The notes beneath the pieces are model-generated. The model saw only the letters and a program-made list of their open reading frames with translations, searched no databases and was not told where the DNA came from. A stretch of DNA of 35,000 nucleotides from Symbiodinium natans. Its lineage: Eukaryota; Sar; Dinophyceae; Suessiales; Symbiodiniaceae. This document shows positions 15,553-26,000 of the stretch, piece after piece (position 1 is the first letter of the stretch; every line of letters begins with the position of its first letter). Made by a program: the position numbers and the translations under genes. The stretch lies in the NCBI GenBank assembly GCA_905221605.1, contig CAJNDS010000657.1:240001-275000 (forward strand). The letters are read 5' to 3'.

Positions 15553-15711
15553 GATAAACAATGCGATGCTCCTTCTGTTAAAGCAACCACATTCCGGGCT
15601 GCGACGACGGGCGCCCACGCGTTTTCCCACTGCCTCGCGCGAAACCGACCTCCTCTCTTGAGCGGGAAGGAGCCGGCGGCACAGCGCCTCGCAACCGATG
15701 CCGTGGACGGC
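15549..15711 (-). CDS. Exon-like segment, unknown, about 54 codons
   Basis: Minus-strand frame without stop, including AVHGIGCEALCRRLLPAQER and REAVGKRVGARRRS. One of the longest unassigned open stretches; no family recognised. A second frame is also open for 43 codons. Confidence 0.45.
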
Positions 15712-15807
15712 TTGGGAGGGGGTGGGGGGTGGGGGGTGGGGGGTTCTGTCTTCTACACCGCAGGCCGATACCCCTAAAGCATGTTTTGCATGGGGGTTGC
15801 GGGGGTG

Positions 15808-15942
15808 CTATCTGGGGCTTTGCAGAGCTGTCTTAAAAAGGCTTTGCACCGGCACCTCCGTGTAGTTGCGCTGCGGGTGCACGGCGGCGTCGTAGCGCCC
15901 GCGGCTCCGGAGATCAGGTGGCGACTCGAGGAAGGACTCGCG
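15808..15942 (-). CDS. Exon-like segment, unknown, 44 codons then stop
   Basis: The minus strand reads ESFLESPPDLRSRGRYDAAV, then HPQRNYTEVPVQSLFKTAL and TAG, with strong third-position GC. The plus strand is also open over 15781-16035 (84 residues, GALQSCLKKALHRHL), so strand choice rests on codon usage and the direction of neighbours. Confidence 0.48.
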   Translation of the reverse strand, partial: RESFLESPPDLRSRGRYDAAVHPQRNYTEVPVQSLFKTALQSPR

Positions 15943-16039
15943 GGCCGGAACCAAAAGGGACCACTCTTGGGCAGCGTGGGGTTAAAAGCCCTACAGTCGG
16001 GCGCCCGCCCCACCCCCCTACAGTGCGAAGTTTAGCTGA

Positions 16040-16370
16040 GGGAGTGAGTTCTAACTTAATTAAATGAGAAGGCTGCGAAGACAATTTAGGGCCCTGAAAA
16101 CCCCTACTTTAACCAGGTGGCTTCCGTACTTGTAAAGCAAACCTTTAATAGGTCGGGAGGGCTTGATCTCTGATTTGCGAGGTTAGGGCAATCTCAGGGT
16201 TTAGGGTTATAGGATTAGAGGGTTCTAGGGTTGTAGGGTTATAGCAAAGTGTCAGTGGCAGTGGGTTATAGGGTTTGGGGGTGTGGGATATGCCTGAAGC
16301 TGCCCAACTTCGATTCTTTAGGACTTCCGCTCTTCAAGCTTGAAGCTTCGCAGTTTAGGGTTTTCAGGCG
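16040..16370. other. Unassigned stretch
   Basis: Mixed sequence with decayed TTTAGGG/GTTATAGGG remnants at 16195-16280; nothing else seen. Confidence 0.5.
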
Positions 16371-16373
16371 TGA

Positions 16374-16547
16374 ATGAAGAGTCGCAAGGACATCCTGCTC
16401 AAGGGTGCCTGGTCTAAGTACGGACTTCGTGACACTCAACAGAGACTTAACCCCTCAACCCTCTTGACTTCTGGTGCGGGCTCTGAGGGAGTTCTTCAGG
16501 GGGTACTTCCCTATCGCTCTGAAGCCTTCTTACTTACTGGTTCTTAG
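16374..16547 (+). CDS. Plus-strand open segment, unknown (57 codons)
   Basis: ATG followed by KSRKDILLKGAWSKYGLRDT, then GSEGVLQGVLPYRSEAFLLT, ending TAG TAG. The same frame reopens for about 40 codons afterwards (QQRLQRLSDAQRLTREPG). The minus strand is not open here. It could be a plus-strand gene remnant in an otherwise minus-strand region. No family recognised. Confidence 0.4.
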   Translation: MKSRKDILLKGAWSKYGLRDTQQRLNPSTLLTSGAGSEGVLQGVLPYRSEAFLLTGS

Positions 16548-16699
16548 TAGCGAGTTTGGGGCCTCAGTCAGCAGCGGCTGCAACGTCTCAGTGACGCGCA
16601 GCGCCTGACAAGAGAACCAGGAAGTACGACGGATGTCCGTGGCTACTGTTTCCCTTGGTTTAGGACTTAAAGGGGTGGGGTTTAGGGTTTAGCTTCCTT

Positions 16700-16924
16700 T
16701 CTTTGGCACGGGGGGGAATGGTTGCGGTCGTGGGTGCCAAAAGAGGGTCGAAAACTTCCAGCAGCAGCCCGAAGACGCATGCCCTTCCAGCGTTCTGTCT
16801 TGTTCCTGACAGAGTTCATCACACCCTCATTCGACAACAGCTGGCGGGTAGGATGCAAAGTACAATCTCGTATCGGGGCAGCTTACGACATCTCCCTCAA
16901 AATCTTCGCATCTTTCTATGATTG
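16700..16924. CDS. Open on both strands, strand undecided
   Basis: Plus frame: MPFQRSVLFLTEFITPSFDN and CKVQSRIGAAYDISLKIFAS to TGA. Minus frame: LLSNEGVMNSVRNKTERWKG and MRLRAAAGSF after a CCGCCAG acceptor. GC3 is about equal. The region lacks telomere repeats apart from a remnant at 16678-16692. Confidence 0.35.
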
Positions 16925-17048
16925 AGAACCCAACCTCAGGGCACGAAGAGTATGTCACACCTTTGTCCCGCTACCGCCAGGTCCGGAGAAAGAACGCGTC
17001 TCCCTCTCTCCACCACACAGTTCACTGGTCCGGCTGTACAGGTATAAT

Positions 17049-17148
17049 ATAGGGGCCTGAATACTTAGAAGATCTTAGAAGACGGTTTTGGGGGGTTATT
17101 ATAGTATATCTACAAAAGGACCATAAGGGAACCCCCCTAAAAAAGACA
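17049..17148. mobile_element. TIR element, family C (diverged)
   Basis: Begins TAGGGGCCTGAATACTTAG and contains AAAGGACCATAAGGGAA, as in the family C copy at 29602. The right end is not clear. Confidence 0.5.
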
Positions 17149-17189
17149 CCTTTCAATTTGGGAGCAGTCCAAAGGGTCTTCATCCCCCC

Positions 17190-17300
17190 CCCCACCCCTA
17201 AGCCTCAAATCCCGCCAAGAAGGGGGCGGCCAGTGAAAGAGTCTAAAGCCTCCCTAAAGCTCGTTCCAAAGCCCGCAAGCCTACAAGAAACCCTTAACTT
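17190..17300 (-). CDS. Exon-like segment, unknown (FREALDSFTGRPLL)
   Basis: Minus strand GFGTSFREALDSFTGRPLLG then a stop. Protein-like but short; no clear splice borders. Confidence 0.35.
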
Positions 17301-17357
17301 AACCCCAAACCCTAGACCCTAAACCCTAGACCCTAAACTCTGACCCTAAACTCTAAC

Positions 17358-17415
17358 CTGCCACCAGCCCTTGGCCACGGACCTCTTTGAGGTACTTGTC
17401 GACCTTCTTGTGCGC
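17358..17415 (-). CDS. Exon with canonical splice sites, unknown (HKKVDKYLKEVRGQG)
   Basis: Acceptor CCAACCACAG at 17416-17417 and donor G|GTTAGAG at 17356-17357 enclose 19 codons plus one base reading AHKKVDKYLKEVRGQGLVA. One open frame, high GC3. The lysine-rich amphipathic helix suggests a soluble domain; the family is not recognised. Confidence 0.68.
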
Positions 17416-17699
17416 CTGTGGTTGGTTGGCGCAGGGTTCAGGAAAGAAGGACCCAGGATTAAAACTCGATTCCAGCCCGAAAGCCCACTCGGGCCTAACC
17501 CTGCGTATAGACCCCAAACCCTAAACCCTAAACCCTAAACCCTATACCTTTATGGCTTCGGGGGCCTTTCAAGGCTTGGGTGCTGCTTTAGTTTAGGAGG
17601 GTCTTGGGATTTAGGCCCGCCACCCCGGCAGGCTCCCAGGTTCTTGGGTTTAAGGCTGCGGGTGTAGGCGTCTCCCTTTGATTAGCGTTTGGGGGTTCA

Positions 17700-17893
17700 A
17701 ACCCCTCAACCCTACACCCTAAACCCTAAAACCTGATGAACCCTAAACCCTAAATCGTAACCCTAAACCGCCTAAACCCTAACCCTAAACCCTAAACCCT
17801 AAACCCTAAACCCTAAACCCTAAACCCTAAACCCTAAACCCTAAACCCTAAACCCTAAACCCTAAACCCTAAACCCTAAACCCTAAACCCTAG
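17700..17893. repeat. Long CCCTAAA array
   Basis: Imperfect start, then about seventeen pure units from 17770. Confidence 0.96.
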
Positions 17894-17919
17894 AGGGTTT
17901 AGGGTACCGGGTTTAGGCT

Positions 17920-17981
17920 CTGAGTGCGCGGGGGGACCTCGGGGAAGAGGCGTTTCAGCAGCGCCAAGGGGAGGCCACCGC
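17920..17981 (-). CDS. Exon-like segment, unknown (GLPLALLKRLFPEV)
   Basis: The minus strand reads GLPLALLKRLFPEVPPRTQ without stop, in a GC-rich island between CCCTAAA (left) and TTTTGGGG-like repeats (right). Two other frames are partly open. Confidence 0.45.
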
Positions 17982-18009
17982 CTCTCCATCGGAGGGTTCG
18001 GGTTTCGGG

Positions 18010-18125
18010 CTTCGGGTTGTGGATGTAGGGTTTTGGGGTTTTAGGATTTTTGGGGCTTTGGGAGTTTTAGGATTTTTGGGGTTTTGGGGTTTTAGGGTTT
18101 AGGGTTTAGGGCTAGGGTTTAGGGT
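18010..18125. repeat. Degenerate TTTTGGGG/TTTAGGG block
   Basis: Includes a 35-base imperfect duplication of GGTTTTAGGATTTTTGGGG, ending in TTTAGGG units. Confidence 0.85.
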
Positions 18126-18132
18126 GGGGTGT

Positions 18133-18222
18133 CTAGCATCCAGACGGACTGAGGAGTTCGGACGCGCGCTCATGGTGTTCAGACGCATGCAACTGAGGCT
18201 GCCGTCCAAGCCTTGGGGCCAT
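18133..18222 (-). CDS. Exon-like segment, unknown, 29 codons then stop
   Basis: MAPRLGRQPQLHASEHHERA then SELLSPSGC and TAG on the minus strand. Weak evidence. Confidence 0.28.
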   Translation of the reverse strand: MAPRLGRQPQLHASEHHERASELLSPSGC

Positions 18223-18249
18223 GGTGTTGAGACTCCACAAATAGGGGTT

Positions 18250-18305
18250 CAAGGGTTTAGGGTTTAGGGTTTAGGGTTTAGGGTTTAGGGTTTAGGGTTT
18301 AGGGC
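18250..18305. repeat. Interstitial telomeric block, TTTAGGG
   Basis: Eight pure units. Confidence 0.95.
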
Positions 18306-18462
18306 TATCAGCCCTTCTTGATTTGGTAGGGGGTTGTCTATGCTGACTGGTAGCATGTTCCCTAGAGGCAAGGGCACAGTACCAAAAAGGGGCGCCTTAT
18401 TTTGGGTCGGCACGCAAATGCCAGAGTATCCTATACGCTGAGGCTCGAAGACCTGCAAACCC

Positions 18463-18548
18463 TACACCCTAAACCCCAAACCCTAAACCCTAAACCCTAA
18501 ACCCCAAAACCCCAAAACCCTAAACCCGAAACCCTAAACCCTAAACCG
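18463..18548. repeat. Interstitial telomeric block, CCCTAAA, imperfect
   Basis: CCCTAAA with CCCCAAAA and CCCGAAA variants. Confidence 0.9.
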
Positions 18549-18559
18549 AAACCCCTAGA

Positions 18560-18645
18560 CCGAGCCACACCCGCATCCTCCAAACAGCATTTCAAAGCCT
18601 TTTTGGCACGGGCAGCCCGGAACTTGCCGCAGAAAACTTTAAGAC
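18560..18645 (-). CDS. Exon-like segment, unknown (KFRAARAKKALKCCLED)
   Basis: Minus strand FCGKFRAARAKKALKCCLED then AGVARS, within a 77-codon open frame whose outer part is repeat. Basic helical composition. Confidence 0.45.
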
Positions 18646-18734
18646 CCCAAAGAGCCCAATACCCCTTAGTTAAGGCCAGGGGACTTTTATTGCCCCCTTT
18701 CAAGAATAAGAATGACAAAAATGACAACAATATA

Positions 18735-19085
18735 ATGCTGCACGAATAAAATGAGTGCTCACTTCGTTCATGCTTACATTGATTTCATGCGTTCCTTCAT
18801 TTCATTCATTCGCTTATAATGTAATGTAACAATTCCACTTCGTAGTAATATAATAAGATAACATACGAGCGCTGTATTATTTCCTTCACTCGCCCGTATA
18901 TGTAATCACATAACACTTGAACACAGTGAGCGCACATCTGCTCATTAGATTCACGTACTCGTTTCACTCATTTGTAATCTAGCTCACTGCGTACAGCCGT
19001 GGAGAGAAGACTACTATTTCGTTTATGAGGGAGCTTGCGAACGCATGAAACGTAGTAATGATACGAACGAAACATGAACGGCCAA
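18735..19085. mobile_element. Low-GC island with inverted ends, possible element
   Basis: About 350 bases much poorer in GC than the surroundings and free of telomere repeat. It is rich in TTCATTCATTCG-like words. Imperfect inverted arms: CGTTCATG..TTTCATGCGTTC (18765-18794) and GAACGCATGAAACG..CATGAACG (19039-19080). No open frame. Confidence 0.5.
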
Positions 19086-19480
19086 GTGCTCAGGGACTTT
19101 ATGTTAGGCCGTCGGATTCCTCGTAATCAAGGATAACTCAATTTCTGAGAGGCGAGGGTAGTGACAGTGAGGAAGTCGTTACAGCGCTCATGCTGCACGG
19201 AACTTGCTGTCAAGAAATTTTGCTACCTTAGGACCTTTCCGAACCTTACAGCTGCCATGTGTTCCGTCCACACTATTGATTGCAGGAAATATGAATATTG
19301 TTCTCTTCACAGTATGAATCTGATGGTAATAAAGCGGCCCTAAAAATGTAGTCTCAAAGTGGGCCCCCGAGGCCTCGGGCCGGAGAATCCTCCCCCCACA
19401 CCCAAAGCCCTTTTTCGGACCCCTTTTTTGCCAAAGAGTCACCTTAAACCTTAAGGGGCCTGGCTCAACCCTACGATCAC
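19086..19480. other. Unassigned unique stretch
   Basis: No telomere repeats. Short frames of 60-84 codons exist on both strands over 19161-19442, without splice support or motifs. Confidence 0.4.
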
Positions 19481-19668
19481 TCCAAGCCGAACCCTAAACC
19501 CAAAAAAACCCTCAACCCCAAAGCGTGAACCTTGAGCCCTAAACTAACCCTCAACCCCAACCCCCAAACCATAAACCATAAACCCGGAACCCTCAACCCT
19601 CAACCCTCAACCCAACCCTTATTGCTTGGGGTCCAGCGACTTGGGCGCTGCGGAATCACCATGCTCAC

Positions 19669-19710
19669 GCGGATGCGCTGGGCCGGGCCGAGGCGGGTCG
19701 CGTAGCGTTA
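19669..19710 (-). CDS. Exon-like segment with GTGAGC donor (RYATRLGPAQRIR)
   Basis: Minus strand RYATRLGPAQRIR followed by canonical GTGAGCATGG at 19668. It could be the next lipase exon after the catalytic His exon. The acceptor is not obvious. Confidence 0.42.
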
Positions 19711-19835
19711 AAATTAAGGAGTATTGGGCTCGTTTGGATCAAGCAGCTCTAGGGCTATTAGGGGTTAACACCCTACCTAAACTTAACCCTATAAGCCCAA
19801 TATGCATCCTAAGCCCTACACCCCCGAACCCGAAA

Positions 19836-19907
19836 AGGGTTTAGGGTTCAGGGTTTAGGGTTTAGGGCTTAGGGTTTAGGGCTTAGGGTTTGGGGTTTAG
19901 GGTTTAG
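19836..19907. repeat. Interstitial telomeric block, TTTAGGG/CTTAGGG
   Basis: Alternating TTTAGGG and CTTAGGG units, touching the donor of the lipase His exon. Confidence 0.92.
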
Positions 19908-19910
19908 GAC

Positions 19911-20006
19911 CTTTCAACCGGATGCCTTTGTGGTACTGGGAGATGACACCGGCAGATCTCGAGCTCATCAAAGCTGGCACGGGGTCCTCGCCCAGGCAAC
20001 TCTGTC
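19911..20006 (-). CDS. Lipase exon with catalytic Asp and His
   Basis: Acceptor GTCTTAG at 20007-20008, 96 bases reading CLGEDPVPALMSSRSAGVIS, then QYHKGIRLK, then donor G|GTCC at 19909-19910. Class 3 lipases have DPVP(R)LP and, 15-20 residues later, Y.HVG..V.L. Here DPVPAL and YHKGIRL match in order and spacing, so D and H are the proposed triad residues. Confidence 0.8.
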
Positions 20007-23000
20007 CTAAGACTGATTTCAGGAAGTTTAGGGTTTAGGGTTTAGGGTTTAGGGTTTAGGGTTTATAGGGTTTAGGGTTTAGGGTTTAGGGTTAGGGTTT
20101 AGGGGTCTCGGGGTTTCGGGGGTTTATAGGGGTTTAGGGATTTCGCGGTTTAGGGATTTAGGGGCGGGAGGGGGGGGAGGGCGTTTGGGTTCACATGCGG
20201 CCGGCAGCAGCACAACGCATGGGCATGATTCTACTTGTGCTCTGCTCCCCAACACTAGAATCCCAAAACCCTAAAACGCTTTGGAGTTGAGGTGCCCTAA
20301 ACCCTAAACCCTAAACCCTAAACCCTAAACCCTAAACCCTAAACCCTGTTAAGTGGCTTACAGCACCCTTCGAGCCAGCTCCTGTTCGAAACTCCAGGCC
20401 CTCGATCGCGGGGCTTTCCTTCGGAAAGCCTCCAGTCCATCGTCTGCCCGACCGAAGGGATCATGAGTAAGTATATGCGGGGTCTAGGTTTAGGGTTAGG
20501 GTTTAGGGTTTAGGGCGGCATGTGCCGAGGTGTAAGTTGGTGTAAGCAAGTCGTAAGCCAATGCAGTGTCGATGATGGCCACAGAGCTTGGGTACCCGGT
20601 TTAGGGTTTAGGGTTTAGGGCTTAGGCCTTAGGGCTTAGCGTTTAGGATGATTTCTTCGGGCGTGCCGGATTTTCAAGCTTGAGCCCTGACAAAACCCTG
20701 ACCCCTAGCAAGCCAGACCGCACAAGCATAACTGTCAACCCTAAACACTGAGCGCCTGTAAGCCTAAAACAACTAAACCTTAACATCCAGAAGCCCTAAA
20801 GCCAGAAAACCAGGACCCCTAGAAAGCCGTAAAGCCCTGAAACCCCTATGTACCGTATACATCCTACAAGCCCGATCCTAAAATCTCAACAACGCCTAAA
20901 CCCTGAACCCGAAACCCTAAACCCTAAACCCTAATACCCTAATACCCTAAACCCTAAACCGTAAACCCCAAACCCTAAATGCTAAACTACCCTAAAGCCC
21001 AAACACGACCTAAACTCCGAAGCCAAAGCTTCGCCCGAAAGCCACGAAATGCACCCCGCCAAGTCACAGCTCTCAGCTCATGCCTCAGATTCACCCCCAC
21101 CCCCTCCCTCCCCCACGATGATAATGATGATTAGGGTTTAGGGTTTAGGGTTTAGGGCTGAGGGATCATCATCGTCGTGAGCACTGTCGGCACAAGAAGG
21201 CCAGCCTAGCCCCAGCCAGATCCAAGGGAGACCTCCCCGGCCCCGAAACCCTCTTATAGGGTCTTCAGGGAGGGGGGTTCAAGCAACCCAAGGTTCCCTG
21301 TTACTCTCTCCTGTTCCCTAAGGCTCCCTAAGCTTCCCCAAGGTTCCCTAGGTACCTACCCCCATGAACCCCTCCCCCCTAAGAACCTTATAACACTCCC
21401 AAATCAAAGCCAAACCTAAACAAAACCTTTAACCCTCAATCCCGGACCGTAACACCCAAAACCCCCCAACTCCATAACCCTTTCCCCCTTTCCACCCCCC
21501 CCAAAAAAAACAAACACAAAAGAACCCTAAACCCTAAACCCTAAACCCTAAACTCTAAACCCCAAACCCTAAGCCCTAATCCTTTGCCGTCGCGGGCGCA
21601 AGCCGTGGGCGCTGCCGGCGAGCTCCGCGCTTCCGCGGCCGACCAGGTTGGGTGCTCCGAAGGTCACCTCGGGCTAGGGTTTAGGGTTTAGGGTTTAGGG
21701 TTTCGGGTTTTGGGTTTGGGGTTTAGGGTTTAGGGTTTGGGGTTTAGGGTTTAGGGTTTAGGGTTTAGGGTTTAGGGTTTAGGGTTTGGGGTTTAGGGTT
21801 TAGGGTTTAGGGTTTAGGGTTTAGGGTTTAAGGAATGTAGTGGTACAGGGCTGGGTTGCAGGGTTTAGGTCAAAGGTGTTTAGGGGCTTATGATAGGGGC
21901 TCAAGGGTGTTTTGGGGCCTCGGGCTAGAGTTATCGGGCTTTAGGGGTTTAGGAGACTTTAGGGTCTTGCGGTTCTATGAAGGGGTGAAGGTTCTAAGGC
22001 TTGAGGGCTTTCAGGGCTCATAGGGTTTAGGGTTTAGGGTTGTTAGGATTTAGGGCGTGTTTGGCCCGGAAAAAAACTTTTGAACGGCGAAGCCTTCCTT
22101 GCCTGCGGGTAAGTGATTGGTCTTCAATCCGTGTTCAAATCTTCTGCGATCTAAAGAAAATGGGCTTGGGGGCTCAATGGGAGGGAGAAGAACAAGACCC
22201 ACTAGGGCTTACCCTAAACCCTAAACTCAAGGCCTAGGCCGGCCCCCTACGTTGGGGGTCGGCGCCAAAGCCCTCCACCTCGATGGCGCAAGCCGACCCA
22301 GATCGCTCGGATTAGTACTGGTCCCTTAAAAAAGCAATTACCCCTTTTCTGAATATCTGTTCCTGGGCGTCGCTGGCATTTTTGGAAAGGTTCCCCTGGG
22401 CCCGCCTGGGACCCGCCTAGGACCCGCCTGGGACACCCCTGAAACCACCCTGGCACTCTTGTGGGACACCCTGAAAACTCCTCACATGCCTGGAACCACC
22501 TGCCTTGCCTGCCTTGGAGCCTCCTTAGACTTGGACACAGCAAACCCTAAACCCTAAACCCTCAACCCTAAACCCCAAAAGCAGCCGAGTCGCAACCACA
22601 AGCTCCCTGCAGGGAAGCTCCCTCACCCTCGGTTGCATGAGTCTGGGGGTGTAGGGCTTCAGTGCTTCAGGGCTTAGGTTGTAGCGTTTAGGGTTTAGGG
22701 TTTAGGGTTTAGGGTTTAGGGTTTAGGGGAGTTTGGGGAAAAAATGGTTGAGAGGTTAAGGTTTAAGGGAGTTTGGGGGGTCCAGGGGATTAGGGGTTTA
22801 GGGCGTAGGCGTTTAGGGATCAAGCTTAGGGAAGTTTAGGGTAGGGTTGGAGGGGTATGGGCCTGGAAAACTGACACATATACCTAACCCAAAACCCAAA
22901 ACCCTAAACCCCTAAACTCTAAACCCTAACCCTAATCCATAAACCCTTAAATGCTAGACTTACTCCTAAGCCATCTTGGGGGGGGAGGGGGGTCTTGGAA

Positions 23001-26000
23001 CAGCCACACCAGAAGTCATGCACACCAGAAGTCATGGCCAGGGTGCCGATGGTTGCCAGGCAGAGGGACCAGCCTCTAATCAGTGGGGCGGGTGTTTGGG
23101 GTTTGGGGTCTGGGGTTTAGGGTTTAGGGTTTAGGGTTTAGTGTTTAGGGTTTAGGGTTTAGGGTTTAGGGCTAGAGCTCAGGGTTTAGGGCTTAAGTGT
23201 TTGGGGCCCTACCTCGAGAACCCTGAAGCTTCTATAACAGGCCTCAAAGAGCGCTGTGCACCAAAAGCCAAGTTGCCCAGAAAAAAGGACATCTTCAGGG
23301 TCTCGAGTTTTCGGGTCTGAGGATTTCCAAGCTGGGCACCAGCCCACACCCAGGCTGTAGGCTTAGCACTTACGAACTTACGAGTTGCTAGCTTTCTGTC
23401 TCTAGGGGAGGACGAGTGAGTTGTTGGATGTGCGGGGTTGGTGCCCCAAAGGTTAGGTTTAGGGTTTAGGGTCTAGGTTTAGCACGTATGGCCGGATTGC
23501 GGGAACGCGAGCCCCCCCAAAATGAGATCCTAGGGTTGAGTCTAAACCTTGAACCGCTACATCCCAACGCCCAATAATCCCAAAACGCAAGCTTTTTGCT
23601 GCTTAGCCGCTGAGCCAAAACTCACACCCAACACTCTGTACACCCCGCCGCCCTCTCCCTGGCTGTTGCGTATAGAGCGTTCCTACCCTCGGACGTACCC
23701 TAAACCCTAAATCCTAAGAGGTTCCCTTTTCATATGTATACTCCGAATATGGCCCGTATACTTCCTTAGAGGACCTATAACACCAGGAGTCCTAGGTAGA
23801 GTCCCAGTATACCTCGGAACAAATTCAGCACCCGAAGATGACTTACCCTAACTCTGCACTATGATTCCTTGAAGCTCATGCTCTAAATGCTAAACCCTAA
23901 ACCCTAAACCCTAAACCCTAAACCCTAAACCCTAAACCCTAAGCCCTGAGCCGCCCTAAGCCCTAAGCCCTAAGCCCTAAGCCCTAAGCCCTAAGCCCTA
24001 GGTCTTCTCAAAGGAAACCCAACAAGTTTCGAGAGAAAGACCCTGTCGAGGGGCCACTGGAGCGCAGCCGCCAGGGCGTTGGCGCCACCTTTTGAGCCCC
24101 CGCAGAGGATGAGCTGGTCCTGGGCGGTGCAAGGGATTGGGGTTTAGGGTTTAGGGTTTAGGGTTTCGGGTTTAGGGTTTAGGGTTTGGGGGTTAGGGTC
24201 CAGTCTTTATTGGGGCTTAGGGTTTTTAGGGCTGTGGCTTGGGGATCAAGAGCTTGGGGTTCAGGGCTCACAAGTTCAGGACCTGCACATGTGGACACTC
24301 AGAAGCCAGTCACCTGGGCTTGGATATGTTCGTGGCATGATGTCCCTAAACCCTAATTCCTAAACCCTAAACCCTAAACCCTAAACCCTAAAACCTAAAC
24401 CCTAAACCCTAGACCCTAAACCCCAAACCCTAAACCCTGAACCCTAAACCCTAAACCCTAAAACCTAAACCCTAAACCCTAAACCCTAAACCCTGAAACC
24501 CTAAAACCCTAAACCCTAAACCCTAAAACCCTAAACCCTAAACCCTGAAACCCTAAAACCCTAAGCCCTAAACCCATGCCATCCCACGGTTGCCGCGAAG
24601 TCTCAAGTGGCTTTCCTCTGTTGGCCTGTCGTGCGCAGCCCATTGGCACAGGGAATTCTCAACTGTCACAGCGACGGCCAGAGGCATCAAAAGACACCCT
24701 AAACCCTAAACCCTAAACCCTAAACCCTAAACCCTAAACCCTAAACCCTAAACCCTAAACCCTAAACCCTAAACCCTAAACCCTAAACCCTGGGTTTTTA
24801 GTGCTTGCAGGGCTGTAATGGGGTTTACAGGGGTTGCGGAGAGCCTCCATGATCGCCTCCCAGAGGAAAGGGGCATCTGCCTCCCAAAGGTTCAGCTTTG
24901 CTGTGATTTGGGGGGGGGTGGGGGGGGTTTCGGGTTTCGGGTTTCGGGTTTCGGGTTTAGGGTTTAGGGTTTAGGGTTTAGGGTTTCTGAGATCTTCGGG
25001 GGCTTAGGGTTAAGGGCTTAAGGCTTAAGGCTTTAGGGTTTAGGGTTTCGGGTTTAGGGTTTAGGGGCGGCCTAGCCAGAGTAAGTCTCCCACCACAAGA
25101 ATCAGGCCCAGGCCCCTCTTCGCCTTTGAGGAGCCCGCTTGAACACCCCACAGGTGAGGCAACATCTCCATTCGGGGGTCTCTTACATAAGCTTAGGAGC
25201 TTAAACGCTTCAGTCTAGCAAACCCGTACCCAAACACTATAGCTAGGAAAACCACATCTCAGGCCCTAGGCCCTCAAAACCCTAAGCAACTTCAAGCCCT
25301 GAAACCCTACAAGCCCTACACCAGCTCAGGCCTTATGGGTTTAGGGTCTAGGATTTAGGGTTTAGGGTTTGGGATTCAGGGTTTAGTGCTGAAGGTTCAG
25401 GGTTTAGGGGCTCAGGCCTTTCAACCCCTGAGCTCCAAACCGTCAGCCACTTCAGGCCCCCAGGTTCTCAACTCTCAACTGTAAGCACCAAACGCCGGCG
25501 TCCATACCCCAGGCCTTTTGATTGTATATGCAAAACTTCTCTACACACAAACAGATATATATATATATATATATGTACACACAAACTATGAATAGGCATT
25601 ATATACATATACATATATATATATGCATGCATCTATGTATATATATATATATGTATATACACATGTATATAATACAACCTGAACCGCAAACCCTAAACCC
25701 TAAACCGCACGAGAACAACAATGGTGGCCCTACGTTGTTGCTTGAAATGCTTTGGCTGAGGGCTCTTAAGGGAGGGGGCTTCTGGGGGGTAGGTACCTAG
25801 GGACCCTTAGGGAAGCTTAGGAAGCCTAACGCAGTAGTAGGGGGTATTATTAGGTACCCTTGGGTTACCATAAACCCTATAACCCCTAAACCCTATATAA
25901 ACCCCCCCTTGAACCCCCTTCCCTTAAGAACCCAATAATTTCTTAATCCCTGTTCCCCTAGGAAGCAAAAAGGATCCTTTTGTTCATATATAAGAAAGCC

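Noticed and set aside
22247-22543. 98-codon minus-strand frame
   Set aside because: Driven by short CCCGCCTGGGA-type tandem repeats; the better coding signal there is in another phase.
25522-25800. Plus-strand 92-codon Tyr/Ile/His-rich frame
   Set aside because: Runs through TA/TATG microsatellite and telomere remnants.
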